35,280 nt of DNA from Candidatus Treponema merdequi (GCA_018064525.1 JAGHVB010000084.1:1-35280), one strand, 5' to 3'; shown: positions 9,165 through 18,531, counted from the stretch's first letter. Numbers and translations are program-made. The notes: a model not told the origin generated them from the letters alone.

Positions 9165-9500
9165 TTACCTCTCGATATTAATATGGTGTCCAAGATAGTC
9201 TTCACGAATTTCTATTTTTTGATTTTGATTCGGCTCTGCTGTATTTTGATCCGGTTTCTTTTTTTTGTCAGAGTTTCGATCCTCTGTTTCATTGTGTCCG
9301 TCTTCTTTTACATTGCCGGTTTTCTCTTCTTCACCGGCAGTTTTATTTACAGTTTGAATTTTCTGTGTATTCTGATTTACAGCAGACTGCTGCTGCAATC
9401 CCTGTGCAATCTGTGCACTCTGCTGTTCATGAGAGACACGGTTTGCGACATTTGACATCTGAGAATACATTGTTGAAAGGTCAATTGGTTGAATAGCCAT
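9165..9500 (-). CDS. Small hydrophilic protein of the motility operon, function unknown
   Basis: I do not recognise this 111-residue protein. It starts MAIQPIDLSTMYSQM and then becomes a Gln-, Asn-, Lys- and Glu-rich, probably disordered chain with no Cys, signal peptide or membrane segment. It ends in a short structured-looking stretch (IREDYLGHHINIER). Its start lies 20 nt inside the end of the fapA-like gene and its end is 3 nt from the SwrB-like gene, so all three are almost certainly co-translated. The Gln-rich N-terminal part has heptad-like spacing and could form a helix. The tight packing supports that it is real. Confidence 0.7.
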   Translation of the reverse strand: MAIQPIDLSTMYSQMSNVANRVSHEQQSAQIAQGLQQQSAVNQNTQKIQTVNKTAGEEEKTGNVKEDGHNETEDRNSDKKKKPDQNTAEPNQNQKIEIREDYLGHHINIER

Positions 9501-11454
9501 CTGGCGCCTTTACATCTGTCATATCAGGATCTTCATATTTGCCACGACGGACAAATCCACCTTCAAAGAAGAATGTTACACTCTTAACATCTGCTCTGAC
9601 TTCATCAACAACATCACGAATATAAATTTTAACACCAGAGAAAACAGTACCCTGCGCTTTTACTTTTCCGAATACTTTTAATTCATGTAAACGCTGCAAA
9701 ATCTGTTCAACTTCTGTTGAATATTCTTCTGATTTTACTGTAATTTCCTGTTTTCTATTTTTAAGACTGTCAAGCTGGTCTTGTTTTTCTTTTGGTAAAG
9801 AGCGTCTCTGTTTCTTGAAATTTTCAAGAGTAACAATATTGTTATCTGTTTCTTCAAGTTCTTTCATCAGAGCATTCTGTTCATCCTGAATTTCTGCAAG
9901 ACGCTGTTTTAAGCGCGGATCAAATCCAACTTCAAGAATTGTTTCTGCACCGCCTCCCGGACTTCCGATATTTTTTGCACAGATTTCTTCTGTTGCAAAT
10001 AAATGACCACCGGTAATCTGAGCTTTTTTACCGTTTAAGATAACACGCTTCATTGCGGTAACTTCTGAATTCATGATACTGTCAGAAACGATACAGAACT
10101 GTTCAACTTCAACTTTTGCAGACTGAATGAACTTAGCCCACAATGATTTTCCTGATTGAATGACACCGACATCGTGTCCAAAAATACCCTGCGAAACAAT
10201 GATGTCTCCGTTTTCTGTCTTAAGATGGCTCTGTCCAACAGTTCCACCAACTTCGATATTTCCAGAAGCTTTGACATCGTATCCGTCTTCGACATTTCCT
10301 TTGACAATAACTGTACCAAGAAAGTCGATATTTCCTGTTTTAATATTAACTGCATCGAGTTCAAGAACAGGTTCTACATTGATTCTTTCTGATTCGTAAA
10401 CAACACGTCCATTACAAGAAGCGATGATTGTAACTCCGTCCTTGTCCATCTCTGTATTTTTTCCAAGAGGAATTCTAATATCTTTTCCGTTTTTTGCTTC
10501 GAGATAACGACCAAATAGAGTCTTTCCGGCTTTTCCTCTTTCTGGAGGCATTTTTGTTGCAAGCGGCTGACCTTTTACAACATTCTGAATCTGATTAAGC
10601 TCTTTAAAGTTAACCTGTCCATTTTTAGTTTCTTTAATTTTTAGTTTTGAAGAATCTGTTTCAAAGTTGAATGCAATGTAAGCATCTCTTCCATCCTGAG
10701 GTTTAACTGCAGCTGCTACTTCACACGGAACATTGTAAACAGGATTATCAACAAATTCATTAATTTTATCATTTTCAATTCCTGCAACAACACCCTGAGT
10801 TTCAAGATTTCTGATAATCTGTTCTGCTGAAATTTCTGCACCACTCATTGCAGGAGGTGTAACAGTTACAGTTGCAAGCATTTCATCTTTTGTAATATCG
10901 ATAACAAGCATTGCATCTCCTGCTTTGACATGCTTGTAAGAACCTATAACTTCATATTTACCGTCAGTTCCTGACTTTGCAAATTTTTTAATGCTGCCTT
11001 CATCAAGATCAAGAGTATCTGTTCGTTTAGCTTCTGAAACAATTGTATCCGAACTTACCGGACTTCCTTTTCCGACAGGAAGAACAACTTTAAGACAAAT
11101 ATTGTCTCCAAAGTGTCTGATATAAAACATTCCATCCTGATCAACAGATTTAACTTCTTCTGTAAAGTCTTCTGCATCAAATCCGTCGCCTGCCATTGTC
11201 TTTTTCTTTTTAGCAAGAGCTTCGGCAGTCTGATAAATTCTTACTGACCATGGCTTTTTTGCAAGTCCGAGAAATCCATCAGAACCTTTTTCTATAATTT
11301 CATATTCAAGATGACTAACTTTAGAATCAAGCTGAACAGCAGCATCGGCCAATGCTTCATCAAGAGTGTCTGCATTTACAACAACACTCTGAACAGAATT
11401 GTCGATTCCCAGCTGAGCTTCCATATCTTTGCGAATTGTTTCTAAAGTTACCAT
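9481..11454 (-). CDS. FapA/DUF342-family protein with an N-terminal Jag_N-like domain
   Basis: The 657-residue protein starts with a ~75-residue domain (ADTLDEALADAAVQLD, then GSDGFLGLAKKPWSVRI) that closely resembles the Jag_N domain of the RNA-binding protein KhpB/Jag. The central part (about 190-480) is a FapA/DUF342 region: repetitive beta-strands with many Gly, as in IKTGNIDFLGTVIVKGNVED and GTVGQSHLKT. A coiled coil follows (about 515-595) and then a short beta-rich tail. FapA proteins are common in bacteria and often sit in motility or polarity operons; their biochemical role is unclear. It starts 5 nt after the fliA-type gene and overlaps the next gene by 20 nt. There is no membrane segment. 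Confidence 0.85.
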   Translation of the reverse strand: MVTLETIRKDMEAQLGIDNSVQSVVVNADTLDEALADAAVQLDSKVSHLEYEIIEKGSDGFLGLAKKPWSVRIYQTAEALAKKKKTMAGDGFDAEDFTEEVKSVDQDGMFYIRHFGDNICLKVVLPVGKGSPVSSDTIVSEAKRTDTLDLDEGSIKKFAKSGTDGKYEVIGSYKHVKAGDAMLVIDITKDEMLATVTVTPPAMSGAEISAEQIIRNLETQGVVAGIENDKINEFVDNPVYNVPCEVAAAVKPQDGRDAYIAFNFETDSSKLKIKETKNGQVNFKELNQIQNVVKGQPLATKMPPERGKAGKTLFGRYLEAKNGKDIRIPLGKNTEMDKDGVTIIASCNGRVVYESERINVEPVLELDAVNIKTGNIDFLGTVIVKGNVEDGYDVKASGNIEVGGTVGQSHLKTENGDIIVSQGIFGHDVGVIQSGKSLWAKFIQSAKVEVEQFCIVSDSIMNSEVTAMKRVILNGKKAQITGGHLFATEEICAKNIGSPGGGAETILEVGFDPRLKQRLAEIQDEQNALMKELEETDNNIVTLENFKKQRRSLPKEKQDQLDSLKNRKQEITVKSEEYSTEVEQILQRLHELKVFGKVKAQGTVFSGVKIYIRDVVDEVRADVKSVTFFFEGGFVRRGKYEDPDMTDVKAPDGYSTN

Positions 11455-11459
11455 AATTA

Positions 11460-12248
11460 TTACATGATTCCTTTTCTTAAATTAGTAAGTTTTGCGCGTA
11501 ATCTTAGGTTTGCTTTTGTGTGAAGCTGTGAAATACGAGATTCACTTACATCAAGTACCTGTCCGATTTCTTTGAAAGTCAAATCTTCATGGTAATACAG
11601 AACGATTACCATTTTTTCTTTTTCTGGTAATTCATTGATCGCTTCTACAATTACTTTTCTGATTTCTTCGCGTTCTACAATTACATCTGGATTTAAACTT
11701 GAAGGGGATTCGATTGAGTCTCCGATTGACATATGATCATTGTCATTTCCTGAATACCAGACATCATTGAGTGAAAGAACACTTGTTCCAGAAACTTTCA
11801 TTACAGTCTGCTGATATTCAGCTTCTGAAACTCCCATTCTTTCTGCAATTTCTGCATCAGTTGCAGTTCTTCCAAGTTTTGATTCAAGGTCTACAATTGT
11901 ATCTTCAATCTCACGAGATTTCTGTCTTACGCTTCTTGGAACCCAGTCAAGCTGACGAAGTTCATCAAAAATAGCACCACGAATTCTGGTAACAGCATAA
12001 GTCTTAAACTTAACATTTTTTCCAGGATCAAATTTTTCAATTGCATCAAGAAGTCCAAACTGACCGAAACCTACAAGATCATCAAACTCAACGCTTCCAG
12101 GCATTCCAACTGCAAGCTTACCTGCAACATACTTTACAAGCGGCATATACTGCCGGATAAACTTATCACGCAGCTGCGGTGATCTTGTCTTCTTGTACTC
12201 AAGCCAAAGTTCGTCTTCTGTTTTTTCTTCAAAAAGCGATGATGCCAT
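11460..12248 (-). CDS. fliA: FliA/WhiG-family RNA polymerase sigma factor (flagellar sigma-28)
   Basis: This sigma factor directs RNA polymerase to late flagellar and chemotaxis promoters. Region 2 is plain (DDLVGFGQFGLLDAIEKFDP, then FKTYAVTRIRGAIFDELRQL), followed by WVPRSVR, a region-3 segment and region 4 (LPEKEKMVIVLYYHEDLTFK, then VSESRISQLH). The 262-residue product starts at ATG 12248, placed 9 nt after AAAGGG. A GTG three codons upstream lies between that site and the ATG and is less likely. The gene sits inside the motility operon, so the sigma factor is made together with the export gate. No anti-sigma factor FlgM gene is visible in this window. Confidence 0.95.
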   Translation of the reverse strand: MASSLFEEKTEDELWLEYKKTRSPQLRDKFIRQYMPLVKYVAGKLAVGMPGSVEFDDLVGFGQFGLLDAIEKFDPGKNVKFKTYAVTRIRGAIFDELRQLDWVPRSVRQKSREIEDTIVDLESKLGRTATDAEIAERMGVSEAEYQQTVMKVSGTSVLSLNDVWYSGNDNDHMSIGDSIESPSSLNPDVIVEREEIRKVIVEAINELPEKEKMVIVLYYHEDLTFKEIGQVLDVSESRISQLHTKANLRLRAKLTNLRKGIM

Positions 12249-12268
12249 ACTCCACACCCTTTATATAA

Positions 12269-13117
12269 TTATTCTTCATTTCTTAATATCGTTCTGATAG
12301 CTTCTGCCATCAGTGATGAATCTTTACTATCTGCTTTTGCTCCGTCAGGAAAAACTGTTTCATTTAATCTTGACGTACTTTTACCACCAGATGCAAACTC
12401 ACTGTCGGTAACTGTATCATCCGGTTTACCAACTCCGGCAATTCCCATATCCGGTAAAACATCAACATCACCTTCTTCAACAGTTTTTTTATCGTTAAGA
12501 AAGGAATTTTCTCCAAGCGTGTCTTCAATTGGCGGAAATTCTTCACTTGACTGAGACTGCGAAGGTGCACTTTGTTTTACAAGTGGAACTGGTTTAAATG
12601 ATGAAGTTTCTTCTGAAGATTTTGAAGAAGTTTCTGTTTTAGAAACTTTTTCTTCTGAAGTTTTTGCCGGAGCGTTTGATACAGCCTGGTCATTTTTTAA
12701 AGGAGATACATTTTCAAATTCGTTTTTTGTAAATGTGTCAGTTGAATTTACAAAACCCTGTTTTGAATTATTCTGAACATCTCCTTTATTCAACATCTGA
12801 TTCTGACCAGTCAATACAAATTTCGGACTGTTTTCATCATCTTCAAGTTCTTCATCATCAATTACAATATCAACTTTATTACCTATTGGAGCGGAGCTTG
12901 ATTCTGACTGATTATCGGAAGATGAATTTTCGGAAGAGCTGTCATTTAAGAATTTTTCGTAAACGAAATGAATTCCCACCGCTAAAACGCCAAAACACAA
13001 AGCAGTAATAAAAGCTCTTAATAAAGAAATTCCAAATCCTGCTCCAGATATTAAAGCAACAAAAAAGGACAAAACAAAGAATATTGCACTTGCGAAAATT
13101 GCTGGTTTAAAATTCAC
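12269..13117 (-). CDS. Membrane-anchored acidic Ser-rich protein of the motility operon
   Basis: I do not recognise a family beyond its place between flhG and fliA in treponemal motility operons. Two hydrophobic helices (about residues 8-32 and 35-52 of the 282-residue product) are followed by a long Ser-, Asp- and Glu-rich, probably disordered tail. A short amphipathic helix closes the protein (SSLMAEAIRTILRNEE). I prefer the GTG start at 13117, preceded by GGGAGG 10 nt upstream. An in-frame ATG at 13138 has no ribosome site and directly follows a TATAAT-like element. The helix at the end may be the functional contact, with the tail as a tether. Confidence 0.75.
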   Translation of the reverse strand: MNFKPAIFASAIFFVLSFFVALISGAGFGISLLRAFITALCFGVLAVGIHFVYEKFLNDSSSENSSSDNQSESSSAPIGNKVDIVIDDEELEDDENSPKFVLTGQNQMLNKGDVQNNSKQGFVNSTDTFTKNEFENVSPLKNDQAVSNAPAKTSEEKVSKTETSSKSSEETSSFKPVPLVKQSAPSQSQSSEEFPPIEDTLGENSFLNDKKTVEEGDVDVLPDMGIAGVGKPDDTVTDSEFASGGKSTSRLNETVFPDGAKADSKDSSLMAEAIRTILRNEE

Positions 13118-13147
13118 CTCAGTTTGTCCTCCCTTCATAAATTATAC

Positions 13148-13191
13148 TACAATATTGTAAAAAAAGCACATTTTTTTTCTTTTTTTTACAA
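13148..13191. repeat. AT-rich dyads between flhG and the next operon gene
   Basis: The 58-nt gap holds a perfect 12-bp palindrome (13148-13159) overlapping an 11-bp inverted repeat (arms 13155-13165 and 13181-13191, 15-nt loop). Next to it a TATAAT (13141-13146, minus strand) sits just ahead of the next gene. There is no convincing -35 box. The element could be an internal promoter with an operator, or a weak RNA hairpin that tunes expression within the operon. Confidence 0.5.
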
Positions 13192-13196
13192 TATAA

Positions 13197-14075
13197 CTAT
13201 TTTTTAAATCCAAGGAATTTCTTTAAGAAACTTGAAACTCCTTCATTATTTGCAACATCAGTTTTTTCAATTCTTCCTACGATATGCTTGACGCAGACTG
13301 CAGGTTTTGAAGTTGGATTTATTATGATAAACGGCTTCTGTCTGATTACACTCGCCTGAATGACAGGATCTTCATAAATAAATCCAATATAATTTACTTT
13401 ATAATTTAAAAACTGACCTACAATGTTAATGATTCTGTCAGAGATTCTTTTTCCTTCGTCAGCTGAATGAACGCGGTTAACAAGAAGCTGAATGTTGATT
13501 TCGCGGTCTGTAATTTCTGTTGTAATGATTTTGATGATTCCGTATGCATCAGTGATTGCAGTTGGTTCCGGTGTTGTGACAACATAAACTTCATCGGCAG
13601 CAGCAACAAACTGTAAAACGTTGTTTGCAATTCCGGCTCCTGTATCAATGATAATGATATCTGCATTTCCAAGTGAACTGAACTGTTTTGCAAAATATTC
13701 AAGTTCTTCTACACTCAAGTTTGCAATTTTTGAAAATCCATTTGCACCGGCAATAAATTTTATTCCAAATTCAGTATCAAGAATTATTTCCTGCATTGTT
13801 TTCTGTTTATTGATTACCTGAAGAAGATTATATTTTGGAACAACATTAAGAAGTACATTGACATTGGCCATACCAAGGTCGCCATCAATAAGAATTACTT
13901 TTTTTCCAAGCTGAGCATAAGCAATTGCCATGTTAACAGCAATATTTGTTTTACCTACACCGCCTTTTCCAGATGTAATTGCTATAATTCTGGTTTTGTG
14001 ATTTGAATCTACATTACCGGTTTTTATTTTTGAGTTCTGCATAATCTGCTTTAATTCATCCAACTGTTCTTCCAT
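13197..14075 (-). CDS. flhG: FlhG, MinD-like ATPase controlling flagellar number
   Basis: FlhG is a ParA/MinD-type ATPase that limits flagellar number and stimulates the FlhF GTPase. The deviant Walker A motif is present (KGGVGKT, 37-43, after ITSG), followed by the Walker A' region LIDGDLGMANVN (62-73) and IIIDTGAGI. The N-terminal helix (EEQLDELKQIM) is in the place of the short peptide that activates FlhF in other species. A C-terminal amphipathic stretch (VSSFLKKFLGFKK) would be the membrane-targeting sequence. It starts 5 nt after flhF. In treponemes, flagella emerge near the cell ends into the periplasm, so placement control is expected. Confidence 0.94.
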   Translation of the reverse strand: MEEQLDELKQIMQNSKIKTGNVDSNHKTRIIAITSGKGGVGKTNIAVNMAIAYAQLGKKVILIDGDLGMANVNVLLNVVPKYNLLQVINKQKTMQEIILDTEFGIKFIAGANGFSKIANLSVEELEYFAKQFSSLGNADIIIIDTGAGIANNVLQFVAAADEVYVVTTPEPTAITDAYGIIKIITTEITDREINIQLLVNRVHSADEGKRISDRIINIVGQFLNYKVNYIGFIYEDPVIQASVIRQKPFIIINPTSKPAVCVKHIVGRIEKTDVANNEGVSSFLKKFLGFKK

Positions 14076-14080
14076 AACTG

Positions 14081-15289
14081 TTATTCTCCAAATTTATCTT
14101 CGATATGAATTCTGTCTATATTAAAATCTACAAGTCTTTTTAAAAATCCAATTACATTAGGACGACTTATATTTTTTCCTGGTGTCTGACCGTAAGTCAC
14201 ATACGAAACAGGAATATTTTTTTCTGAAAGTATACTGATTATATTTCCATACTGAGATGTTTCATCACATTTTGTAATGATTACGGAAGCAAAGCCAAAT
14301 GGTTCGTAATTCTGGATTATGTTTCTTAAATCCCTTACTTTTGTTGACGCTGTAATTGCAAGATAAATATCTGCACGGATTCCATCTACAGAAAGTGTAT
14401 TTTTAAGTTTTGAAATATGTTCTGAATCATTCGGACTGTAACCGGCAGTATCAATAATTATTACATCTGTAGAATCTTTGCACTGTTTATAAATTGCTTT
14501 TATATCATCTGCATTTTCTGCTTTATCGACAGGAATTTCCATAATCTTTCCATAACGGCGAAGCTGTTCTTCTGCTGCAACTCTAGTTGTATCTGCAGAA
14601 ATTAATCTTATTACAGGCTGCTTTAATCCATTATTACCTGCAATAATAATTTCCTGTGCGGCAAGTTTTGCAATTGTCGTTGTTTTTCCGACACCTGTCG
14701 GACCTACGAGAATAATCACATGTGGAGGTCTGAATGTTTTTATTTTTGCAATCTTAATTGATTCGCCAATCCAGTCAATAACCTGTTTTTCTACCTGTTC
14801 AAAATTTTCAAGTTCATCAAGAGAAAATTCACTTCTTATTTTGTCAGAAATTTCCTGAATATATTCTTTTGAAAATTCATTTTCTTCAAGAAGTTCTTCT
14901 ATCTTTAATATTGATTTATGAACTTTTTCAGAACCTGCATTGATACCGGAAATCTGACTTGAAAGACTCGACATAAGAGTATCAATTTTCTTATCAAGGT
15001 TTGCAATCTGTTTTGTAGTTGAAGAATTAACACCAAGATTATTCAGAATTTCATCTTTATTTTTTTCAAAAGCATTTACAGAATTATCATAAGAGTTTTC
15101 CTTATTATTAATAACATAAGTTACTTCTGTAATATCTTTCTTAAAAATTCCAAATAAACCAGGATGTGGAATTGTCTGAATATTTTTTATCTGATAATTT
15201 TTGTGATACATTTCAAAGAGCTTGATTTTACAATCATCAAGAGATTTTCCACAAATCTTATTTGTTGGCAAATTATTATCGCTATACAA
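14081..15289 (-). CDS. flhF: FlhF, SRP-type GTPase for flagellar placement
   Basis: FlhF is a signal-recognition-particle-type GTPase that marks the site of flagellar assembly. G-motifs are visible: GPTGVGKT (196-203), DTAG (280-283) and TKCD (339-342). The N-terminal ~190 residues form the variable B and N domains. I place the start at TTG 15289 because a perfect AAGGAGGAG lies 6-8 nt upstream. The longest open frame would begin inside flhA and would carry that ribosome site within its coding sequence. This gives 402 residues and an 8-nt overlap with flhA. A weak alternative is ATG 15307, which would contain the ribosome site. Confidence 0.92.
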   Translation of the reverse strand: MYSDNNLPTNKICGKSLDDCKIKLFEMYHKNYQIKNIQTIPHPGLFGIFKKDITEVTYVINNKENSYDNSVNAFEKNKDEILNNLGVNSSTTKQIANLDKKIDTLMSSLSSQISGINAGSEKVHKSILKIEELLEENEFSKEYIQEISDKIRSEFSLDELENFEQVEKQVIDWIGESIKIAKIKTFRPPHVIILVGPTGVGKTTTIAKLAAQEIIIAGNNGLKQPVIRLISADTTRVAAEEQLRRYGKIMEIPVDKAENADDIKAIYKQCKDSTDVIIIDTAGYSPNDSEHISKLKNTLSVDGIRADIYLAITASTKVRDLRNIIQNYEPFGFASVIITKCDETSQYGNIISILSEKNIPVSYVTYGQTPGKNISRPNVIGFLKRLVDFNIDRIHIEDKFGE

Positions 15290-17411
15290 CGTTTTCTCCT
15301 CCTTCATCTTTTGTAATTTCACCAAGTATCTCAAGTGAAATTGCAGAACCAGATGACATAACTTCATCAATAGAAATTACAACAAGTCCCGGCATTTCTC
15401 TTTCTGTTGAACTCTTAACAAGCTGTCTGACTTCTGCCGGACAAATAATAACAGGCTGATAATTATTCTGATTCATCTGTGCAAAAGCATTACTAACTGT
15501 AGCAAGCCATTTTCTTGCATCAACTCTGTCAAGTGCAACATAAGGCTGAGCACCATCTGCTGGAAGAACCTGATGTTCTATAAATGTTTCTGCCCAGTCT
15601 TGAGAAAGATTCATTGCACGTAAAACTTTATCATTGTCTGCATACTGTAAACAAATCTGAAGACCAAGTGCCCTTCTGACTTTTTCTGTCAAAATCCATG
15701 TATTAACCTGAGGTCCGAAATTTGCAAGAGTTTCAAGAATTAAATCTATATTGCGGATTGAAACCTGTTCACGCAAGAGATTCTGTAAAACTTTTTCGAT
15801 CTGACCGTAAGTAAATTTAGCAGTATCCATAACTGCTTCAACAACATCACGGTTCTTTTCTCTTGTTGCGTTGATAATCTGACCAACTTCTTTAAGACCA
15901 AGAATCTCAGAAGCATGACTTCTGATAATTTCAGTAAGATGTGTTGCAACAATTGTCGGTGGGTCAACAACTGCATAACCGGCTCTTTCTGCTTCCTGTC
16001 TTTTTTCTTCAGGAACCCAGATAGCGCTCATTCCAAAGGCAGGATCTTTTGTAGGTTCTCCCTGAATTTCTTCTACGACGCCACCTGTATTCATACACAT
16101 ATAGTAGCCAAGTTTTAATTTACTTCTGCCAACTTCAATACCTTTGATTTTAAAAACATATTCACTTGGTTCGAGCGTCATGTTATCGATAATTCTTATT
16201 CGAGGAACTACGAGACCAAGATCAATTGCAGATTCCTTTCTTATTCTTGTAATTCGTTCAAGAAGTTCTGCACCATGTTCTGAAGTTACAAGCGGAACAA
16301 GTGCATATCCGACTTCAAATGATAAAGGATCAAGTGGAACTACAGGACTTAAATCATCAGGATTTGAACCAGTCTGATTTTTACTCTTTGCTTTCTGTTC
16401 TTCTTCAAGTTTTGCCTGAAAGTTTCTCTGTTCTGTCCTCTGCATCATGATGCCGACATAAACACTTAATGCTCCAAGAGGAATAAGAACATACCAAGGC
16501 ATTCCAGGCATAAATCCCATAAGTGCAATAGCAGCACCACCGATGATGTATACGCGTCCGGAAATCGTAAAGTTATCTTTAACTGTTTTAGAAATTACTT
16601 CATCAGTATTACTTCCGGTGACAATCAAACCAGTTGCAAAAGAAAGTAAAAGAGATGGCAGCTGACTCAAAAGACCATCACCGATTGTAAGGCGGCAGTA
16701 AGTTTCGATTGCAACGGAAAAAGGTTCTTTACGGATTACCATTCCTGTAATGATACCTGCAAGAAGATTGACAACTGTGATGAAAATTCCAGCCGTAACA
16801 TTACCACTTACAAATTTAGAAGAACCGTCCATTGCAGAATAGAAGTCACTTTCACGTCTGATTTCTTTTCTTTTAATCTGAGCTTCTTCTTCTGTTATTG
16901 CTCCGCTGTTTAATTCTGCATCTACCGCAAAGTTTTTCTGTGCCATACTGTCCAATGCAAATCGTGCAGCAACTTCTGATACACGTGTTGCACCTTTTGT
17001 AATTACGAGAACCTGAATTACAATCAGGATGATAAAGATTACCATTCCGACAACAAGGCCTGTCGTTCCCTCGCTGCTTCCGACAACGAAAGAAGAAAAG
17101 GCTCTTACCATCTGTCCGTCAAACTTTGCACCTTTTGTTAAAATCAATCTTGTTGATGAAACATTGATACCGAGACCGAATAATGTTACTAAAAGAATTA
17201 CACGAGGGAATGAAGTAAAGTTACTTGCTTTTGGGGTGTAAAGTACAATCAATAAAATTACGATAGCTAACGCAAGGTTAACTGCCATAAAAAAATCGAG
17301 TAATACAGTTGGAAGTGGAATGATAAGCATCAGGACAATTAAAATTGCAGAAACAGCAATCGCATTGTTCTGAATGATATTTAAAATATTCCCCTTATTT
17401 TCATTTGCCAT
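15282..17411 (-). CDS. flhA: FlhA, flagellar type III export gate protein
   Basis: FlhA forms the nonameric ring of the flagellar export gate; its cytoplasmic domain docks chaperone-substrate complexes. The ~709-residue product has about eight N-terminal membrane helices (to about residue 325). These include the conserved cytoplasmic FHIPEP-type loop region (ARFALDSMAQKNFAVDAELN) and a Lys/Gln-rich linker, followed by the large soluble domain (PLSFEVGYALVPL onward). The ATG at 17411 follows GGTGGGG at close spacing; the open frame extends six codons further upstream to a TTG that is less likely. It lies 28 nt after flhB and overlaps flhF by 8 nt. Confidence 0.96.
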   Translation of the reverse strand: MANENKGNILNIIQNNAIAVSAILIVLMLIIPLPTVLLDFFMAVNLALAIVILLIVLYTPKASNFTSFPRVILLVTLFGLGINVSSTRLILTKGAKFDGQMVRAFSSFVVGSSEGTTGLVVGMVIFIILIVIQVLVITKGATRVSEVAARFALDSMAQKNFAVDAELNSGAITEEEAQIKRKEIRRESDFYSAMDGSSKFVSGNVTAGIFITVVNLLAGIITGMVIRKEPFSVAIETYCRLTIGDGLLSQLPSLLLSFATGLIVTGSNTDEVISKTVKDNFTISGRVYIIGGAAIALMGFMPGMPWYVLIPLGALSVYVGIMMQRTEQRNFQAKLEEEQKAKSKNQTGSNPDDLSPVVPLDPLSFEVGYALVPLVTSEHGAELLERITRIRKESAIDLGLVVPRIRIIDNMTLEPSEYVFKIKGIEVGRSKLKLGYYMCMNTGGVVEEIQGEPTKDPAFGMSAIWVPEEKRQEAERAGYAVVDPPTIVATHLTEIIRSHASEILGLKEVGQIINATREKNRDVVEAVMDTAKFTYGQIEKVLQNLLREQVSIRNIDLILETLANFGPQVNTWILTEKVRRALGLQICLQYADNDKVLRAMNLSQDWAETFIEHQVLPADGAQPYVALDRVDARKWLATVSNAFAQMNQNNYQPVIICPAEVRQLVKSSTEREMPGLVVISIDEVMSSGSAISLEILGEITKDEGGENVV

Positions 17412-17439
17412 AAGTCCCCACCCGTGCAAACCTTACTTT

Positions 17440-18531
17440 TTATTTTTTCTTAAACTTTTCCAATTGTGCGTATACAACTGAAATTGCTTTAAAATATACT
17501 TCTGGTATTATATCACCTATTTTTGTTTCTGCATAGAGTCCGCGCGCAAGCGGTTTATTTTCAACAATCGGAACATTATTCTCACGGGCAATTTTTTTTA
17601 TTTCCTGTGCAAGGTTATCTTCACCTTTTGCATTTACAACAGGAGCATCCTTAACGGCAGGATCATATTTTAATGCAACAGCAAAATGAGTCGGGTTTGT
17701 AATTACGACATCACTTTCTTTTACTGCCTTTGGAATACTTCTTCTTAAAAGTTCTCTCTTTGCCTGTTCAAGATGTGATTTAACTTCAGGATCTCCTTCC
17801 TGTTCTTTAAATTCCTGTTTTACTTCTTCTTTTGTCATTTTCATCTGTTCCATAAATTCATGACGCTGAACAAAATAATCGGGAATTGAAATTGCAATAA
17901 AAAACAATGCTGCAAAAATAAGAATCTTTGCTCCCATTGATGCTATCATTCCGAGACAACCAGCCATACTTCCGCGTTCCTGAATGATTGCAAGAAGCTC
18001 AGGCAAATCACCTTTTATCATATTAAAACCGACTGCTGCTATGATTGCTACTTTTCCAATTGATTTTGCTACATTAAAAAGCCCTGTTTTTGAAAACATT
18101 GTCTTTTTTAAATACTGTCCGATATGAGGAATGATATTTGAAAATTTTGGCGTAATAGGTTTAAAGCTGAAAATAAATCCTCTGTTCTGAATGAGGTTTC
18201 CGCTTACAGCACCAATCACTCCGACAACAGCAATCGGTAAAACTATTTTCAGAAAATAACTTAAAAAAACAGCACCGTTCGCAGGATTAAAAAATTCTTC
18301 TGTCCCTGCACGAGAAAAAAAGAAAATATAAATTTCAAGGCACTGCTCAAAAATCCATTTACCTAAAATTATCAATGTGATTGTAGAAAGCAAAAGAGCA
18401 ATAGCACTGTTAAGTTCCTGACTTTTTGCAACACGGCCTTCTTTTCTGGCTCTGTCAAGTTTAATGGAACTTGGTTCTTCGGTTTTTCCTTCGTCTTCGG
18501 CGGCAAACCACTGCAGGTCAATCTGACTCAT
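17440..18531 (-). CDS. flhB: FlhB, export gate protein and substrate-specificity switch
   Basis: FlhB switches the export apparatus from rod/hook to filament substrates. The 363-residue protein has an N-terminal segment with the family motif (TEEPSSIKLDRARKEGRVAKSQE), written here in parts: TEEPSSIKLDRARKEG then RVAKSQE. Four membrane helices follow (about 45-225), then a charged linker (PDYFVQRHEFMEQMKMTK) and the autocleavage motif NPTH (279-282). Cleavage between Asn and Pro is the known step that triggers the switch. Its start overlaps the end of fliR by 4 nt (ATGA). Confidence 0.96.
   Translation of the reverse strand: MSQIDLQWFAAEDEGKTEEPSSIKLDRARKEGRVAKSQELNSAIALLLSTITLIILGKWIFEQCLEIYIFFFSRAGTEEFFNPANGAVFLSYFLKIVLPIAVVGVIGAVSGNLIQNRGFIFSFKPITPKFSNIIPHIGQYLKKTMFSKTGLFNVAKSIGKVAIIAAVGFNMIKGDLPELLAIIQERGSMAGCLGMIASMGAKILIFAALFFIAISIPDYFVQRHEFMEQMKMTKEEVKQEFKEQEGDPEVKSHLEQAKRELLRRSIPKAVKESDVVITNPTHFAVALKYDPAVKDAPVVNAKGEDNLAQEIKKIARENNVPIVENKPLARGLYAETKIGDIIPEVYFKAISVVYAQLEKFKKK

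Noticed and set aside
11452..12257. GTG start three codons upstream of the fliA ATG
   Set aside because: It lies between the AAAGGG ribosome site and the ATG, too close to the site, while the ATG has 9-nt spacing.
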